NCBI RefSeq assembly: GCF_011758565.1
Contig: NZ_JAAMOX010000002.1
Location: 434,001 to 498,000 of the forward strand
Length of the DNA stretch: 64,000 bases
Direction of reading: 5' to 3'
DNA from: Lysinibacter cavernae
GTDB taxonomy: Bacteria; Actinomycetota; Actinomycetes; Actinomycetales; Microbacteriaceae
The position numbers were made by a program, and so were the translations under genes. Shown piece after piece: positions 26,327-34,409 of this stretch. The notes under the pieces are model-generated. The model searched no databases, was not told the DNA's origin, and worked only from the letters and a program-made list of their open reading frames with translations. The stretch's first letter is position 1, and every line of letters begins with the position of its first letter.

Positions 26327-28014
26327 GCACCTCCCCCTCGCTCGAAGCAGAGGCCAAACCGGCTGCCTCCGCCCACGAAAAGCGAAACATTCTTCTCGTT
26401 TTTGCCGGCCTTATGGTCACGATGCTCCTGTCATCGCTCGACCAGACCATCTTTAGCACCGCGCTTCCGACCATCGTTGGCGAGCTCAACGGCGTCGACC
26501 ACATGCTGTGGGTGACAACCGCCTACATCCTCGCCTCGACCATCATGCTGCCCGTCTACGGCAAGCTCGGTGACCTCATCGGCCGCAAGGGTCTCTTCAT
26601 TGGGGCAATCGGCCTCTTCATCGCCGGCTCAATCGTGGGCGGCCTCGCCCAAGACATGACGTGGCTCATCGTAGGCCGCGCCATCCAGGGACTCGGTGGC
26701 GGTGGCCTCATGATCCTTTCGCAGGCCATCATCGCCGACGTCGTTCCGGCACGAGAGCGTGGCCGTTACATGGGAATCATGGGTGGCGTCTTTGCGCTTT
26801 CCTCGGTTGCCGGACCACTACTTGGTGGATGGTTCACCGAGGGCATCGGCTGGCGCTGGGCGTTCTGGATGAACATCCCCCTCGGCATCCTGGCCATCGC
26901 ATCCGCCGTGGTCTTCCTCCGCCTGCCAACGCGCGACATCCAGAAGCCAAAGATCGACGTTGCCGGCATGCTCCTGCTTGCCCTCGCCTCGACCAGCATT
27001 GTGCTCATCACTACCTGGGGCGGCACAACGTACGACTGGAATTCCGGCGTCATCATTAGCCTCATCGTCGCCGCAGTCGTGACGAGCGTTGCGTTTGTCT
27101 TTGTCGAGCTCCGCGCCGCTGAGCCCATCATGCCGATGTTCTTGTTCAAGGACCGCAACTTCAACCTCACGACCGTCGCCGGCCTCATCACGGGTATCGC
27201 GATGTTCGGCGCGATGGCGTACATCCCCACCTACCTGCAAATGGTCACGGGAGCAAACGCCACGGAGGCAGGCTTTATGATGATCCCGATGATGGCCGCG
27301 CTGCTCATCACCTCGATTGTTTCTGGCCAGTTGGTCAGCCGCACTGGGCGCTACAAGTGGCTCCCCATCACCGGAACCGTGATCGTTGGCATCTCACTCG
27401 TTCTTTTGTCGAGCATGACGCCCGACATGGAGATCTGGGTACTGTGCGCGTTCCTCGCCGTTATGGGCGTTGGCCTCGGCATGAGCATGCAGATCCTCAT
27501 CCTGATCGTGCAGAACTCGTTCTCGAATAAGCTCGTTGGCACCGCAACCGCGGCGAACAACTACTTCCGCCAGATCGGGGCGTCGCTCGGATCAGCGGTT
27601 GTTGGCAGCCTGTTTGTGAACCGGCTCACCACGCTCATGGCCGAGCGGATGCCGGCCGAGGCTGGCGCAGCTGGCGGTGGCGATATGAGCAACTCGCTCA
27701 CGCCAGCCGTGGTCAAGGCCTTGCCAGAGCAGCTCAAAGACATCATTGTCGGCTCGTACAACGACGCGCTGACCCCGGTGTTCCTATACATGCTGCCGCT
27801 GCTGGTCATCGCCGCCGTGCTGCTGTGCTTTGTGGTTGAAAAGCCGCTCGCCACCACCGTTGAGGGCGCTCCGGATGCGGTTGGCAACGACCTCCTCGAG
27901 GCAACCGACAGCGTGGTTGCTCCCGAGCTCGTGGATGCACTCGAAGCTGACCTTGCCGGGCCGGACGCCGACCCGCAGCGCCCAAACACGGGCCTGATCG
28001 AGACGGTCAAGTAA
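26323..28014 (+). CDS. MFS drug efflux transporter, DHA2 (14-helix, EmrB/QacA type)
   Basis: 563 residues with about 14 membrane helices. Signatures include LSSLDQTIFSTALPTIVGEL (motif D1), GKLGDLIGRKG (motif A) and a motif C-like GVFALSSVAGPLLGGWF. DHA2 proteins export hydrophobic drugs and cations by proton antiport. The cytoplasmic C-terminus of about 55 residues is acidic. ATG 26323 overlaps the tetR stop. Confidence 0.92.
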   Translation: MSTSPSLEAEAKPAASAHEKRNILLVFAGLMVTMLLSSLDQTIFSTALPTIVGELNGVDHMLWVTTAYILASTIMLPVYGKLGDLIGRKGLFIGAIGLFIAGSIVGGLAQDMTWLIVGRAIQGLGGGGLMILSQAIIADVVPARERGRYMGIMGGVFALSSVAGPLLGGWFTEGIGWRWAFWMNIPLGILAIASAVVFLRLPTRDIQKPKIDVAGMLLLALASTSIVLITTWGGTTYDWNSGVIISLIVAAVVTSVAFVFVELRAAEPIMPMFLFKDRNFNLTTVAGLITGIAMFGAMAYIPTYLQMVTGANATEAGFMMIPMMAALLITSIVSGQLVSRTGRYKWLPITGTVIVGISLVLLSSMTPDMEIWVLCAFLAVMGVGLGMSMQILILIVQNSFSNKLVGTATAANNYFRQIGASLGSAVVGSLFVNRLTTLMAERMPAEAGAAGGGDMSNSLTPAVVKALPEQLKDIIVGSYNDALTPVFLYMLPLLVIAAVLLCFVVEKPLATTVEGAPDAVGNDLLEATDSVVAPELVDALEADLAGPDADPQRPNTGLIETVK

Positions 28015-28035
28015 CCCGGTCGGTCAAACAACTCC

Positions 28036-28105
28036 CTCGCGGGGTGCATGTTGGCTCGTGGGGTGCGAAATTTCGCACCCCACGAGCCAAAGTGCGCCCC
28101 GCGAG
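28036..28105. repeat. 70-nt nested palindrome between convergent genes
   Basis: The core is a perfect 40-bp palindrome with no loop (28051-28090). It is flanked by a second pair of 12-nt arms (28036-28047 and 28094-28105) with one mismatch and 3-nt internal bulges. It lies between the stop codons of the DHA2 transporter and proC. No T tract follows on either strand. Confidence 0.9.
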
Positions 28106-28111
28106 CGACGT

Positions 28112-28963
28112 TTATTCTGCGGCGAGCTCGCGAGAGCGCTTCAGCGCCGCAGCCGTTGCGTCAATGAATACCTGGTCTGGGATTTGCTCCTGAAAGACCT
28201 TGATCGCTTGCTCGGTTGTGCCCTTCGGGCTCGTTACGCGGCGACGCAGCTCAGCCGGGTCTTCGCCGCTCGTCACGAGCAGTTCGGAAGCCCCGGCAAA
28301 GGTCGTCTCGACCAGCACCTTTGCGTCTTCTGGGCTGAAGCCGAGCGCGAGGGCGGCCGCCGTGAGCTTCTCAACAAAGAGGAACACATAGGCGGGGCCG
28401 GAGCCCGAAATTGCGCTGAGTGAATCGAGCTGCGATTCCGGCGTCACGACGACCGTGCCGACCGTCTCGAATACCTCACGGACCAGCTGCAAATCGGCAT
28501 CCGTTGAACGAGTGCCCGCGCTCAGGCCAGTGACAGCCTTGCCAACAACTGCGGGAGTGTTTGGCATCGAGCGAATGACGGCAATGTGTGATGGCAGCGC
28601 TGCCTCAAAGGTGGCGACCGTCACACCTGCGGCGACGCTCACGATGATGGCATCTGGTTCGAGGGCATCCTTGATCTCGGCAAGCAGGTCGGTGACCATC
28701 CACGGCTTCACCGCAACCAGCACAACTCGTGCGCCGGCGACGGCCTTGAGGTTTGCCTCGGGATCGGTCTCGGTCGCGTACGCGGTGACGTCGTCAGCAT
28801 CGTCAAACACGGCGGCGTTCGCCGCCGAACGGTTAGTCACACGGATGCCGCCGGCAACGGTCACGGAAGGCTGACGCAGCCCGGAAAGAATCGCACCTCC
28901 CATCGAACCGAGTCCAAGAATCGCGATCGTGGGCAACTGAATATTCTCTGTAGGAGCGGTCAC
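28112..28963 (-). CDS. proC: Pyrroline-5-carboxylate reductase
   Basis: 283 residues from GTG 28963. The Rossmann motif is IAILGLGSMGGAILSGLRQP, with the family motifs VLVAVKPW, RSMPNTPAVVGKAVTGLS and SGSGPAYVFLFVEKL, then GASELLVTSGEDPAELRRRV and TSPKGTTEQAI. It catalyses the last step of proline synthesis with NAD(P)H. It stands alone, divergent from the CDF gene, and convergent with the drug transporter across the palindrome. Confidence 0.95.
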   Translation of the reverse strand: MTAPTENIQLPTIAILGLGSMGGAILSGLRQPSVTVAGGIRVTNRSAANAAVFDDADDVTAYATETDPEANLKAVAGARVVLVAVKPWMVTDLLAEIKDALEPDAIIVSVAAGVTVATFEAALPSHIAVIRSMPNTPAVVGKAVTGLSAGTRSTDADLQLVREVFETVGTVVVTPESQLDSLSAISGSGPAYVFLFVEKLTAAALALGFSPEDAKVLVETTFAGASELLVTSGEDPAELRRRVTSPKGTTEQAIKVFQEQIPDQVFIDATAAALKRSRELAAE

Positions 28964-29018
28964 CCCACCATCATAGAATGAGTACCAGTACACCAACCGG
29001 GTCAAATTCGGAGGATCA

Positions 29019-29981
29019 GTGAGCGCTTCAGGCGGACAAAAGGCCATCATCGCGGCATTTTCGGCGAACCTAGGAATCGCGGTGGCCAAGTTTGTTGCGT
29101 GGTTCCTTTCCGGCTCTGCATCAATGCTCGCCGAGGGTGTGCACTCGCTCGCCGACTCCGGCAACCAGCTCCTCCTCCTGCTCGGAAACAAGCGTGCCAA
29201 GCAGGCCGCAGACAAAGAGCACCCCTTCGGTTACGGCCGAGTACGTTTTGTCTACGCCTTTGTTGTGGCCATCATCCTGTTCTCGGTCGGTGGCGTGTTC
29301 TCGGTTTACGAGGGCATTAACAAGATCCAGAATCCCCACCCGCTTGAGATGTGGTGGATCCCCATCGGCGTGCTGCTCATCGCCATCGTGCTCGAAAGCT
29401 TCTCGCTGCGCACCGCCATTCGCGAGAGCAACCCGCTGCGCGGTAATAAGTCGTGGGTCCAGTTTGTGCGGCGCTCAAAGGCTCCCGAGCTTCCCGTTGT
29501 GCTGCTTGAGGATGTTGCGGCACTCGTTGGCCTGATCTTTGCGCTTATCGGCGTGAGCCTCACGGTCATCACCCACAACGGCCTGTTTGACGGCATCTCG
29601 ACCATCTTCATTGGCGTGCTGCTCGTGGCGGTTGCCGTCGTACTTGGCATCGAGGTCAAGAGCCTACTCGTTGGCGAAGGTGCGTCAGACGAGGATGTTG
29701 AGGCAATCGAAAGGGCCCTCATCGCCGACCCCGAAGTTGAGCGCATCATCCACATGAAGACCCTCTACCTTGGACCAGACGAATTCATGGTCGGCGCGAA
29801 GATTAGTGTTGCCGCGCGACGCACAGTCGGCGAACTCTCGGTCATTATCAACAGGGCCGAGTCGCGCATCCGCGAGGCAGTTCCCGCGGCGCGGGTCATC
29901 TACATTGAGCCAGACGTGTACATCGACCCGAACGACACGGCGCCGAGTACCGAAGCGATCGTGCTCAAGAGTTCCGACTAA
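29019..29981 (+). CDS. Cation diffusion facilitator (CDF) transporter
   Basis: 320 residues with six membrane helices, of which SMLAEGVHSLADSGNQLLLL holds the conserved transport-site region. A linker NKSWVQFVRRSKAPELPVVL precedes a second membrane region with LEDVAALVGL, and a C-terminal cytoplasmic domain (about 215-300) closes the protein. Members export Zn, Fe, Mn or Co. The site reads S..D and E..D rather than the HxxxD/DxxxD of strict zinc exporters, so the metal is uncertain. GGAGG precedes GTG 29019. Confidence 0.87.
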   Translation: MSASGGQKAIIAAFSANLGIAVAKFVAWFLSGSASMLAEGVHSLADSGNQLLLLLGNKRAKQAADKEHPFGYGRVRFVYAFVVAIILFSVGGVFSVYEGINKIQNPHPLEMWWIPIGVLLIAIVLESFSLRTAIRESNPLRGNKSWVQFVRRSKAPELPVVLLEDVAALVGLIFALIGVSLTVITHNGLFDGISTIFIGVLLVAVAVVLGIEVKSLLVGEGASDEDVEAIERALIADPEVERIIHMKTLYLGPDEFMVGAKISVAARRTVGELSVIINRAESRIREAVPAARVIYIEPDVYIDPNDTAPSTEAIVLKSSD

Positions 29982-30076
29982 GGCCTAGCTTCACAACGAC
30001 CTGCAATTTTTGGGGAGTTTCAACGTTTCGGAATCTGGTTCAGGAACAAAACCCGCATGAAGCTGGGCATGTCGAC

Positions 30077-30553
30077 CTAGCGCTTGGATGCGAAGAAATC
30101 GGTCAACAGGCGTACACACTCGGCCTCTTCAACACCCGCAATTACTTCTGAGCGGTGCGGGAGCCGGCGGTCCCTCAACACGTCATAGACGCTGCCAACA
30201 GCGCCGGCCTTCTCGTCCCAGGCGCCAAACACCACAGTGGGGATGCGGGCAGCCGCGATAGCCCCTGCGCACATCACACACGGCTCAAGTGTGACAACGA
30301 TTGTGCAATCGCTCAGGATGCGGTCCCCGAGGTGCCGGGCCGCCTCGCGAATCGCAAGCACCTCCGCGTGGGCCGTCGGGTCTAGGGCATTGTGACGCTC
30401 GTTGTGGCCCCTGCCGATGAGCGCGCCCTCTGCGTCAAACACCAGTGCGCCGATCGGCACGTCGTCCGTCGCTGCGGTGAGCGTTGCCTCGTCAATCGCG
30501 AGGCGCATCCACTCGCGGTGCTGCTCGCTGAACGCTAAGCCGGGATGTGTCAC
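30077..30553 (-). CDS. tadA: tRNA-specific adenosine deaminase TadA
   Basis: 158 residues from GTG 30553, which has GGAAGG upstream; a GTG at 30574 has no ribosome binding site. Zinc deaminase motifs are HAEVLAIREAA (zinc His plus proton-shuttle Glu) and PCVMCAGAI. It converts A34 to inosine in tRNA-Arg(ACG), and that substrate tRNA gene is also in this window (60830-60906). It is divergent from upp. Confidence 0.93.
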   Translation of the reverse strand: MTHPGLAFSEQHREWMRLAIDEATLTAATDDVPIGALVFDAEGALIGRGHNERHNALDPTAHAEVLAIREAARHLGDRILSDCTIVVTLEPCVMCAGAIAAARIPTVVFGAWDEKAGAVGSVYDVLRDRRLPHRSEVIAGVEEAECVRLLTDFFASKR

Positions 30554-30629
30554 GCTCAACCGCCTTCCGTTCACTGGTTTGCTGAGGTATCGGCCAACGA
30601 GATCGCCGAATTTCCACTAGATTGACTCT

Positions 30630-31265
30630 ATGCGAGTTTTTGTTGCGGACCACCCTTTGATCACCCATAAGCTCACGGTTCTTCGCGACAAAACAACGGC
30701 TCAGCCGACGTTCCGCGCGCTCACCGAAGAACTCGTGACGCTCCTGGCCTACGAAGCAACCCGCGAGGTCGCCATCGAGGAGATCACCTTCGAGACCCCG
30801 GTCTGCGAGACACAGGGCGTCCAGCTCGCGCGTCCGCTCCCCCTCGTTGTTCCGATTCTCCGTGCGGGCCTCGGCATGCTTGAGGGCATGGTCAAGTTGC
30901 TTCCGACCGCCGAGGTCGGATTCCTTGGCATGGTGCGCGACGAAACAACATTCCAGCCAGTGACCTACGCCGAACGTCTTCCAGACGACCTGAGCGGCCG
31001 CCAGTGTTTTGTGCTCGACCCCATGCTCGCAACGGGCGGCTCGCTTGCCGCGGCCATCCAGTTCCTGTTCGACCGCGGGGCCGACAACATCACGGCAGTC
31101 TGCATCCTTGCCGCGCCAGAGGGCCTCGAAGCCCTTGAGAAGGCGACTGAAGGCCGCAACGTGACGATCGTGCTTGGTGCGGTTGACGAGCGCCTCAACG
31201 AACAGGGCTACATCGTGCCCGGTCTCGGTGACGCGGGCGACCGCCTCTACGGCACGATTGACTAA
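30630..31265 (+). CDS. upp: Uracil phosphoribosyltransferase
   Basis: 211 residues: start [30 protein letters not shown], the PRPP-binding loop [16 protein letters not shown], and the C-terminal uracil-binding [15 protein letters not shown]. It salvages uracil to UMP. It is a single gene divergent from tadA and followed by a long hairpin. Confidence 0.96.
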   Translation: MRVFVADHPLITHKLTVLRDKTTAQPTFRALTEELVTLLAYEATREVAIEEITFETPVCETQGVQLARPLPLVVPILRAGLGMLEGMVKLLPTAEVGFLGMVRDETTFQPVTYAERLPDDLSGRQCFVLDPMLATGGSLAAAIQFLFDRGADNITAVCILAAPEGLEALEKATEGRNVTIVLGAVDERLNEQGYIVPGLGDAGDRLYGTID

Positions 31266-31276
31266 TCTTCCCCACC

Positions 31277-31352
31277 AAACCTGCATCTATTTGTGAGTTT
31301 CTGTCGAAAAATCCTCGGATTTGCGCAGAAAGTCCCAAATAGATGCAGGTTT
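31277..31352. terminator. Long two-tier hairpin after upp
   Basis: Outer arms of 17 nt (31277-31293 and 31336-31352) are perfectly complementary. Inner complementary pieces (GTTTCTG/CAGAAA and AAATCC/GGATTT) extend the structure. The right arm ends in a run of T and G, so it may terminate the upp transcript. Confidence 0.75.
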
Positions 31353-31375
31353 TTGGGTTTCTCCCCAGAAACTGC

Positions 31376-31404
31376 TTGACATACTGTGTCATCTTCGCTT
31401 TACT
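31376..31404 (+). promoter_or_regulatory. Promoter of the leader peptide / winged-helix regulator unit
   Basis: -35 TTGACA (31376-31381), 17-bp spacer, -10 TTTACT (31399-31404). The predicted transcript begins at or near the leader ATG (31412). The inverted repeat TGACA-5-TGTCA (31377-31391) overlaps the -35 and is a candidate operator. Confidence 0.6.
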
Positions 31405-31411
31405 TTGATAC

Positions 31412-31513
31412 ATGACTGACAACGTGTATGCCCTGACAGCCTTCGAGGCCCCCAGGACTACCGGCATGATGATGGCCGGCACCGTTGTTTCGTGTTGTCG
31501 AATGTGCAGCTAA
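31412..31513 (+). CDS. Cysteine-rich leader peptide (33 aa)
   Basis: 33 residues that start MTDNVYALTAFEAPRTTG and end VVSCCRMCS. Three of the last six codons before the final Ser are Cys (TGT TGT CGA ATG TGC). It lies directly behind a good promoter and about 240 nt before the next gene, with competing hairpins in between. This is the arrangement of cysteine-responsive attenuation leaders described in mycobacteria and of short putative leader peptides annotated in other actinobacteria. Low Cys-tRNA would stall the ribosome near the end. Function is inferred. Confidence 0.65.
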   Translation: MTDNVYALTAFEAPRTTGMMMAGTVVSCCRMCS

Positions 31514-31542
31514 CTCAAGCCTTTTAGGCGCACTCAGCTGCC

Positions 31543-31597
31543 GGTTCGCTCCAACTCCCCATATTCCATTCGTTGGATGGGTTGAGGTAGGCGAACC
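31543..31597 (+). promoter_or_regulatory. Candidate attenuator structure downstream of the leader peptide
   Basis: GGTTCGC (31543-31549) can pair with GCGAACC (31591-31597), extended by imperfect pairing of the flanks. Alternatively TCCAAC (31550-31555) can pair with GTTGGA (31572-31577). The two pairings exclude each other in part. No poly-T tract follows, so control of ribosome access or Rho is more likely than intrinsic termination. Confidence 0.45.
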
Positions 31598-31752
31598 CCA
31601 ACCGCAGAGCAATTCACGCTCACGGCGATTCACACAGGGCTCACGCCCAACCGTCGCACACCCGTAGAACGGGATCGACACAACACAACACTCGAGCACC
31701 GCGAGTGGTTTCTCACGAACCACCGGGCTCACATCATCAAAGGATTTCTCTC

Positions 31753-32469
31753 ATGTCGACCATCACCGCAACCCCAGCTACCGCGCCTCAGACCGCCACC
31801 GTTGCCCGCCCCGACCTCGCCGCTCCGGTCAACCCGGCGCCGACTGTCCGGGCCGTTCCATCAGGCACCGAGGCCCGTGGCTTTGTCCTCTACGTCGGAT
31901 TCGACGAGGACAAGGCAGACGCGGCTGGCACCTCGCTCGGCAGCATCGTTGAGGCGCTCAAGCAGCTCACCGCGCAGATCGCTCCCGGTTCCGAAACCTA
32001 CGCGGCAGTTGCCCTCGCGCCAGAAGGCAGCGGCGGACGCGACGTGGATGTTGTCCGCCTCGCCCTCGGCGACCCTGCCGCAATCGCCCGCCACCGCAAG
32101 CCAGAGATCGACCCAGATCTCGACCGCGTACGCGACGGCGTTGTTATTGATCTTTCCCGCAAGCGCCTCCAGCTCGACAATACCCCGGTTGCGCTCACCT
32201 ACAAGGAGTTCGAGCTCCTCCAGTTCCTCGTCCTCCGCGAGGGTCAGACTGTCGAGCGCCAAGAACTGATCAACGGCCTGTGGGATGCCGCTGGCGACGA
32301 GGAGATCCCAAGCGAGCGCACGATCGATGTGCACGTCCGCCGCCTCCGCGTGAAGCTCGGCGACTACCAGGACATCGTTCGCACCGTCCGCGGTGTTGGC
32401 TACCGCTTCGACCGCCACGCCGACGTATCGATTCGCCACAGCAGCACCCCAAGCCCCGACATCTTCTAA
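31753..32469 (+). CDS. Orphan winged-helix regulator (OmpR/PhoB-type DNA-binding domain)
   Basis: 238 residues. The C-terminal half (about 130-225) is a Trans_reg_C winged helix: VALTYKEFELLQFLVLREGQ, then ERTIDVHVRRLRVKLGDY and RTVRGVGYRF. The N-terminal half is not a receiver domain; no phosphorylatable Asp pocket is visible, and it has a Pro/Ala-rich start followed by a unique GFVLYVGFDEDKADAAGTSL region. AAGGA precedes ATG 31753. The cysteine-rich leader upstream suggests a link to sulfur or cysteine status (inference). Confidence 0.85.
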   Translation: MSTITATPATAPQTATVARPDLAAPVNPAPTVRAVPSGTEARGFVLYVGFDEDKADAAGTSLGSIVEALKQLTAQIAPGSETYAAVALAPEGSGGRDVDVVRLALGDPAAIARHRKPEIDPDLDRVRDGVVIDLSRKRLQLDNTPVALTYKEFELLQFLVLREGQTVERQELINGLWDAAGDEEIPSERTIDVHVRRLRVKLGDYQDIVRTVRGVGYRFDRHADVSIRHSSTPSPDIF

Positions 32470-32586
32470 GACGGAGCCTTCAGGGGCTTCGCTTTCGCTG
32501 ACTGTTATTGCCTACCCGAAAAGCAACTCTCATCGACGGGCCACTCCACCAATCCGGTGGAGCAGCCGCCGACGAGGAGCACGCCC

Positions 32587-33807
32587 CTACGGGGTTGGGG
32601 CCTCCATACTGACTTCGCCGGTGTCGCCGTTGTAGTCAAAGACGGTTCCGTCTTCCATGACGTAGTGCACGCTCGTGCCGAGCGGTTGTTCCGCCAGAAG
32701 CATCAGCTCAATGTGCTTGGCGTGCTGCGCGTAAAACAGCTCCGTTTCAGCATCGGGAGTTCCAAAATAGGTAGCCGCTTTGAGATCCGTGAGGATGAAC
32801 TGGGCAGCGAGGTAGGCACCAAGATTCTCTTTTGTTTGGGGAATCTTCGTCCAGAGCGTTCCATCGTCGTTCGACTGTTTCAGCTCGATTCGAAAAGCTT
32901 CGAGCCGTTCTCCGATTGTGCCAGTTCCTCCAATTTGTGGATCATCAGGCCCGTAGACCGGCCGGTCCTGCTCCGACGAGCCAGAATCTGGCGCCGGTGT
33001 GGACTTGCCCGTGGGCGAGGGCGAAGGTGTCGGCTCAGACGTCTTTTCCGACTTCTCCGATTTGTCCTTCGAGGTGGACTTCGACTCCTTTTCTGACGAA
33101 GCAGACTCAGAGCTGTTCGAGTCTTGGCCAGAGATAATTGCAGCCGCGCCAACACCAGCGCCCGCGATCAATACGGCCCCGCCGATAATCGACGCAAGCA
33201 CAATGGTCCGCTTGCGCTTCTTTGGTGCGGGCGAAGACTGGCCGGCATAACCCATCCCGTATTCCGCGGGCTGAGGCGTCGGCGCTCCATAGCTTGGGAC
33301 AGCGGCGTTATCGTATTGAGGCGGCGGGGGCACGACTGACGGAAGCGTCGAAGTGGATGGCGCTTGGGGTGTTTCGGTTGTCGGCATTGGCATTGTCGGC
33401 TGATCCGTTGACACCCCAGTCGGCGGCGCTGGCGGGCCCTTGATATCGCCAGCCGGCGGCGCGGGAGGCGAGATGATGGCGTTTGCGGGCGGCGCGGGAA
33501 CGGCGCTTGTTGGCAGTGTTGGGGCTTCGCCAGCTGGCGGCGCTAGTGGCCATGATGGGGCTGGCGGGACCGGAGGAACGTCCGAATTGCTCGCAGGAGG
33601 CGCAGGAGGCGCGGATGGCACGCCAGCCGACGACGCTGAAGGGACAGCGTCCACATGCGGTGCGGGCTGGCCGGTATGCGCAGGAGGTGCTGGCGGGCCA
33701 GCCGGGGCACCCGTCGGCGGCGCGGGCGGCCCCGAGGTTGGGGCTGGCGGGTTTGTTGCCGGATGATCTGGCGTCGTTGCAGGCTCGTTGCCGCTTGGCG
33801 TTGTCAC
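32587..33807 (-). CDS. Proline-rich single-pass membrane protein of unknown function
   Basis: 406 residues in four parts. About 1-200 is a very Pro/Ala-rich cytoplasmic region with repeated PPAPP-like blocks. Next is the basic stretch KKRKRT with one membrane helix (IVLASIIGGAVLIAGAGVGA). Then comes a Ser/Lys/Glu-rich linker (SEKESKSTSKDKSEKSEKTS) and Pro/Ser spacer. Last is an extracellular domain of about 130 residues (TIGERLEAFRIELKQ to GEVSMEAPTP). GTG start. The layout resembles actinobacterial membrane-anchored stress or septum proteins, but no named family is recognised. Confidence 0.72.
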   Translation of the reverse strand: MTTPSGNEPATTPDHPATNPPAPTSGPPAPPTGAPAGPPAPPAHTGQPAPHVDAVPSASSAGVPSAPPAPPASNSDVPPVPPAPSWPLAPPAGEAPTLPTSAVPAPPANAIISPPAPPAGDIKGPPAPPTGVSTDQPTMPMPTTETPQAPSTSTLPSVVPPPPQYDNAAVPSYGAPTPQPAEYGMGYAGQSSPAPKKRKRTIVLASIIGGAVLIAGAGVGAAAIISGQDSNSSESASSEKESKSTSKDKSEKSEKTSEPTPSPSPTGKSTPAPDSGSSEQDRPVYGPDDPQIGGTGTIGERLEAFRIELKQSNDDGTLWTKIPQTKENLGAYLAAQFILTDLKAATYFGTPDAETELFYAQHAKHIELMLLAEQPLGTSVHYVMEDGTVFDYNGDTGEVSMEAPTP

Positions 33808-34049
33808 GGTTCGTTCACGCTTTCTGCCTCGGATCGAATGCTCCGAAGCCCGTTGTTGATCAAGACCCCGTCTCCGAGGATACCTTTTTCATTCGCGCCA
33901 GCACGGTACTCATCGCGAGCCGGAACAACTCACCAACCAGCCGCCATCATGGACTTACGGGGCGGAGCCCCTACTGCCGCCAGGCATCCGGGTGCCACAG
34001 CAAACCGGGCCAGGTAAACGGTTCCTATGAATTTGGCAAGAAATCGAAA

Positions 34050-34091
34050 TATAACAAACAGATAACTAGCGCTCGTTATCGTTTCGTTATA
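34050..34091. promoter_or_regulatory. Long inverted repeat with TATACT box upstream of a candidate sRNA
   Basis: Arms 34050-34066 and 34075-34091 match in 14 of 17 positions; the core is GATAAC-8-GTTATC. On the plus strand the right arm includes TATACT (34088-34093), a good -10 box, though no clear -35 precedes it. A symmetric TATATT exists for the minus strand. This could be an operator between divergent promoters. Confidence 0.5.
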
Positions 34092-34099
34092 CTCTGGTG

Positions 34100-34207
34100 G
34101 AACGTTGAACGTTAGCTGTGGCGGACAACGTAAATGATTGCAGGACACTCTTGGTGCAAAGGTGAGGGTTGGTCGTTAGCCTCTACGACCGGCCCTCATC
34201 TTTATTT
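34100..34207 (+). ncRNA. Candidate small RNA with strong intrinsic terminator
   Basis: The region lies between the -10 box at 34088-34093 and a terminator at 34159-34207. The terminator has an 18-bp stem (34159-34176 with 34185-34202) in which all non-Watson-Crick positions are G-U pairs, an 8-nt loop, and a tail TTTATTT. No real gene lies upstream on this strand for about 2.5 kb, so the terminator must end something that starts here. An RNA of about 105 nt is predicted. No known RNA family is recognised. Confidence 0.45.
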
Positions 34208-34409
34208 AACTCGCCAACGCCTCCGCGCGCGCCGATCTCACATCGGCGTCGGGAAATCCACCAGCGCTGGCGGTCTACTGCGGTGAATTTCCCGACCTCG
34301 AATAGCCGACCAAGAGTTGGCCAACCAGCGGCATCCACCCCTCCACCGCGCAACGCAGGCGCAACCTCGGGGCTTCTCCTCGGCGGCCCCTGGATCCTAA
34401 ACTGTGGGA

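Noticed and set aside
34134-34310. Possible short peptide gene starting inside the candidate sRNA
   Set aside because: No ribosome binding site, it runs through the terminator stem, and it has no recognisable features apart from two Trp residues. The RNA reading is preferred.
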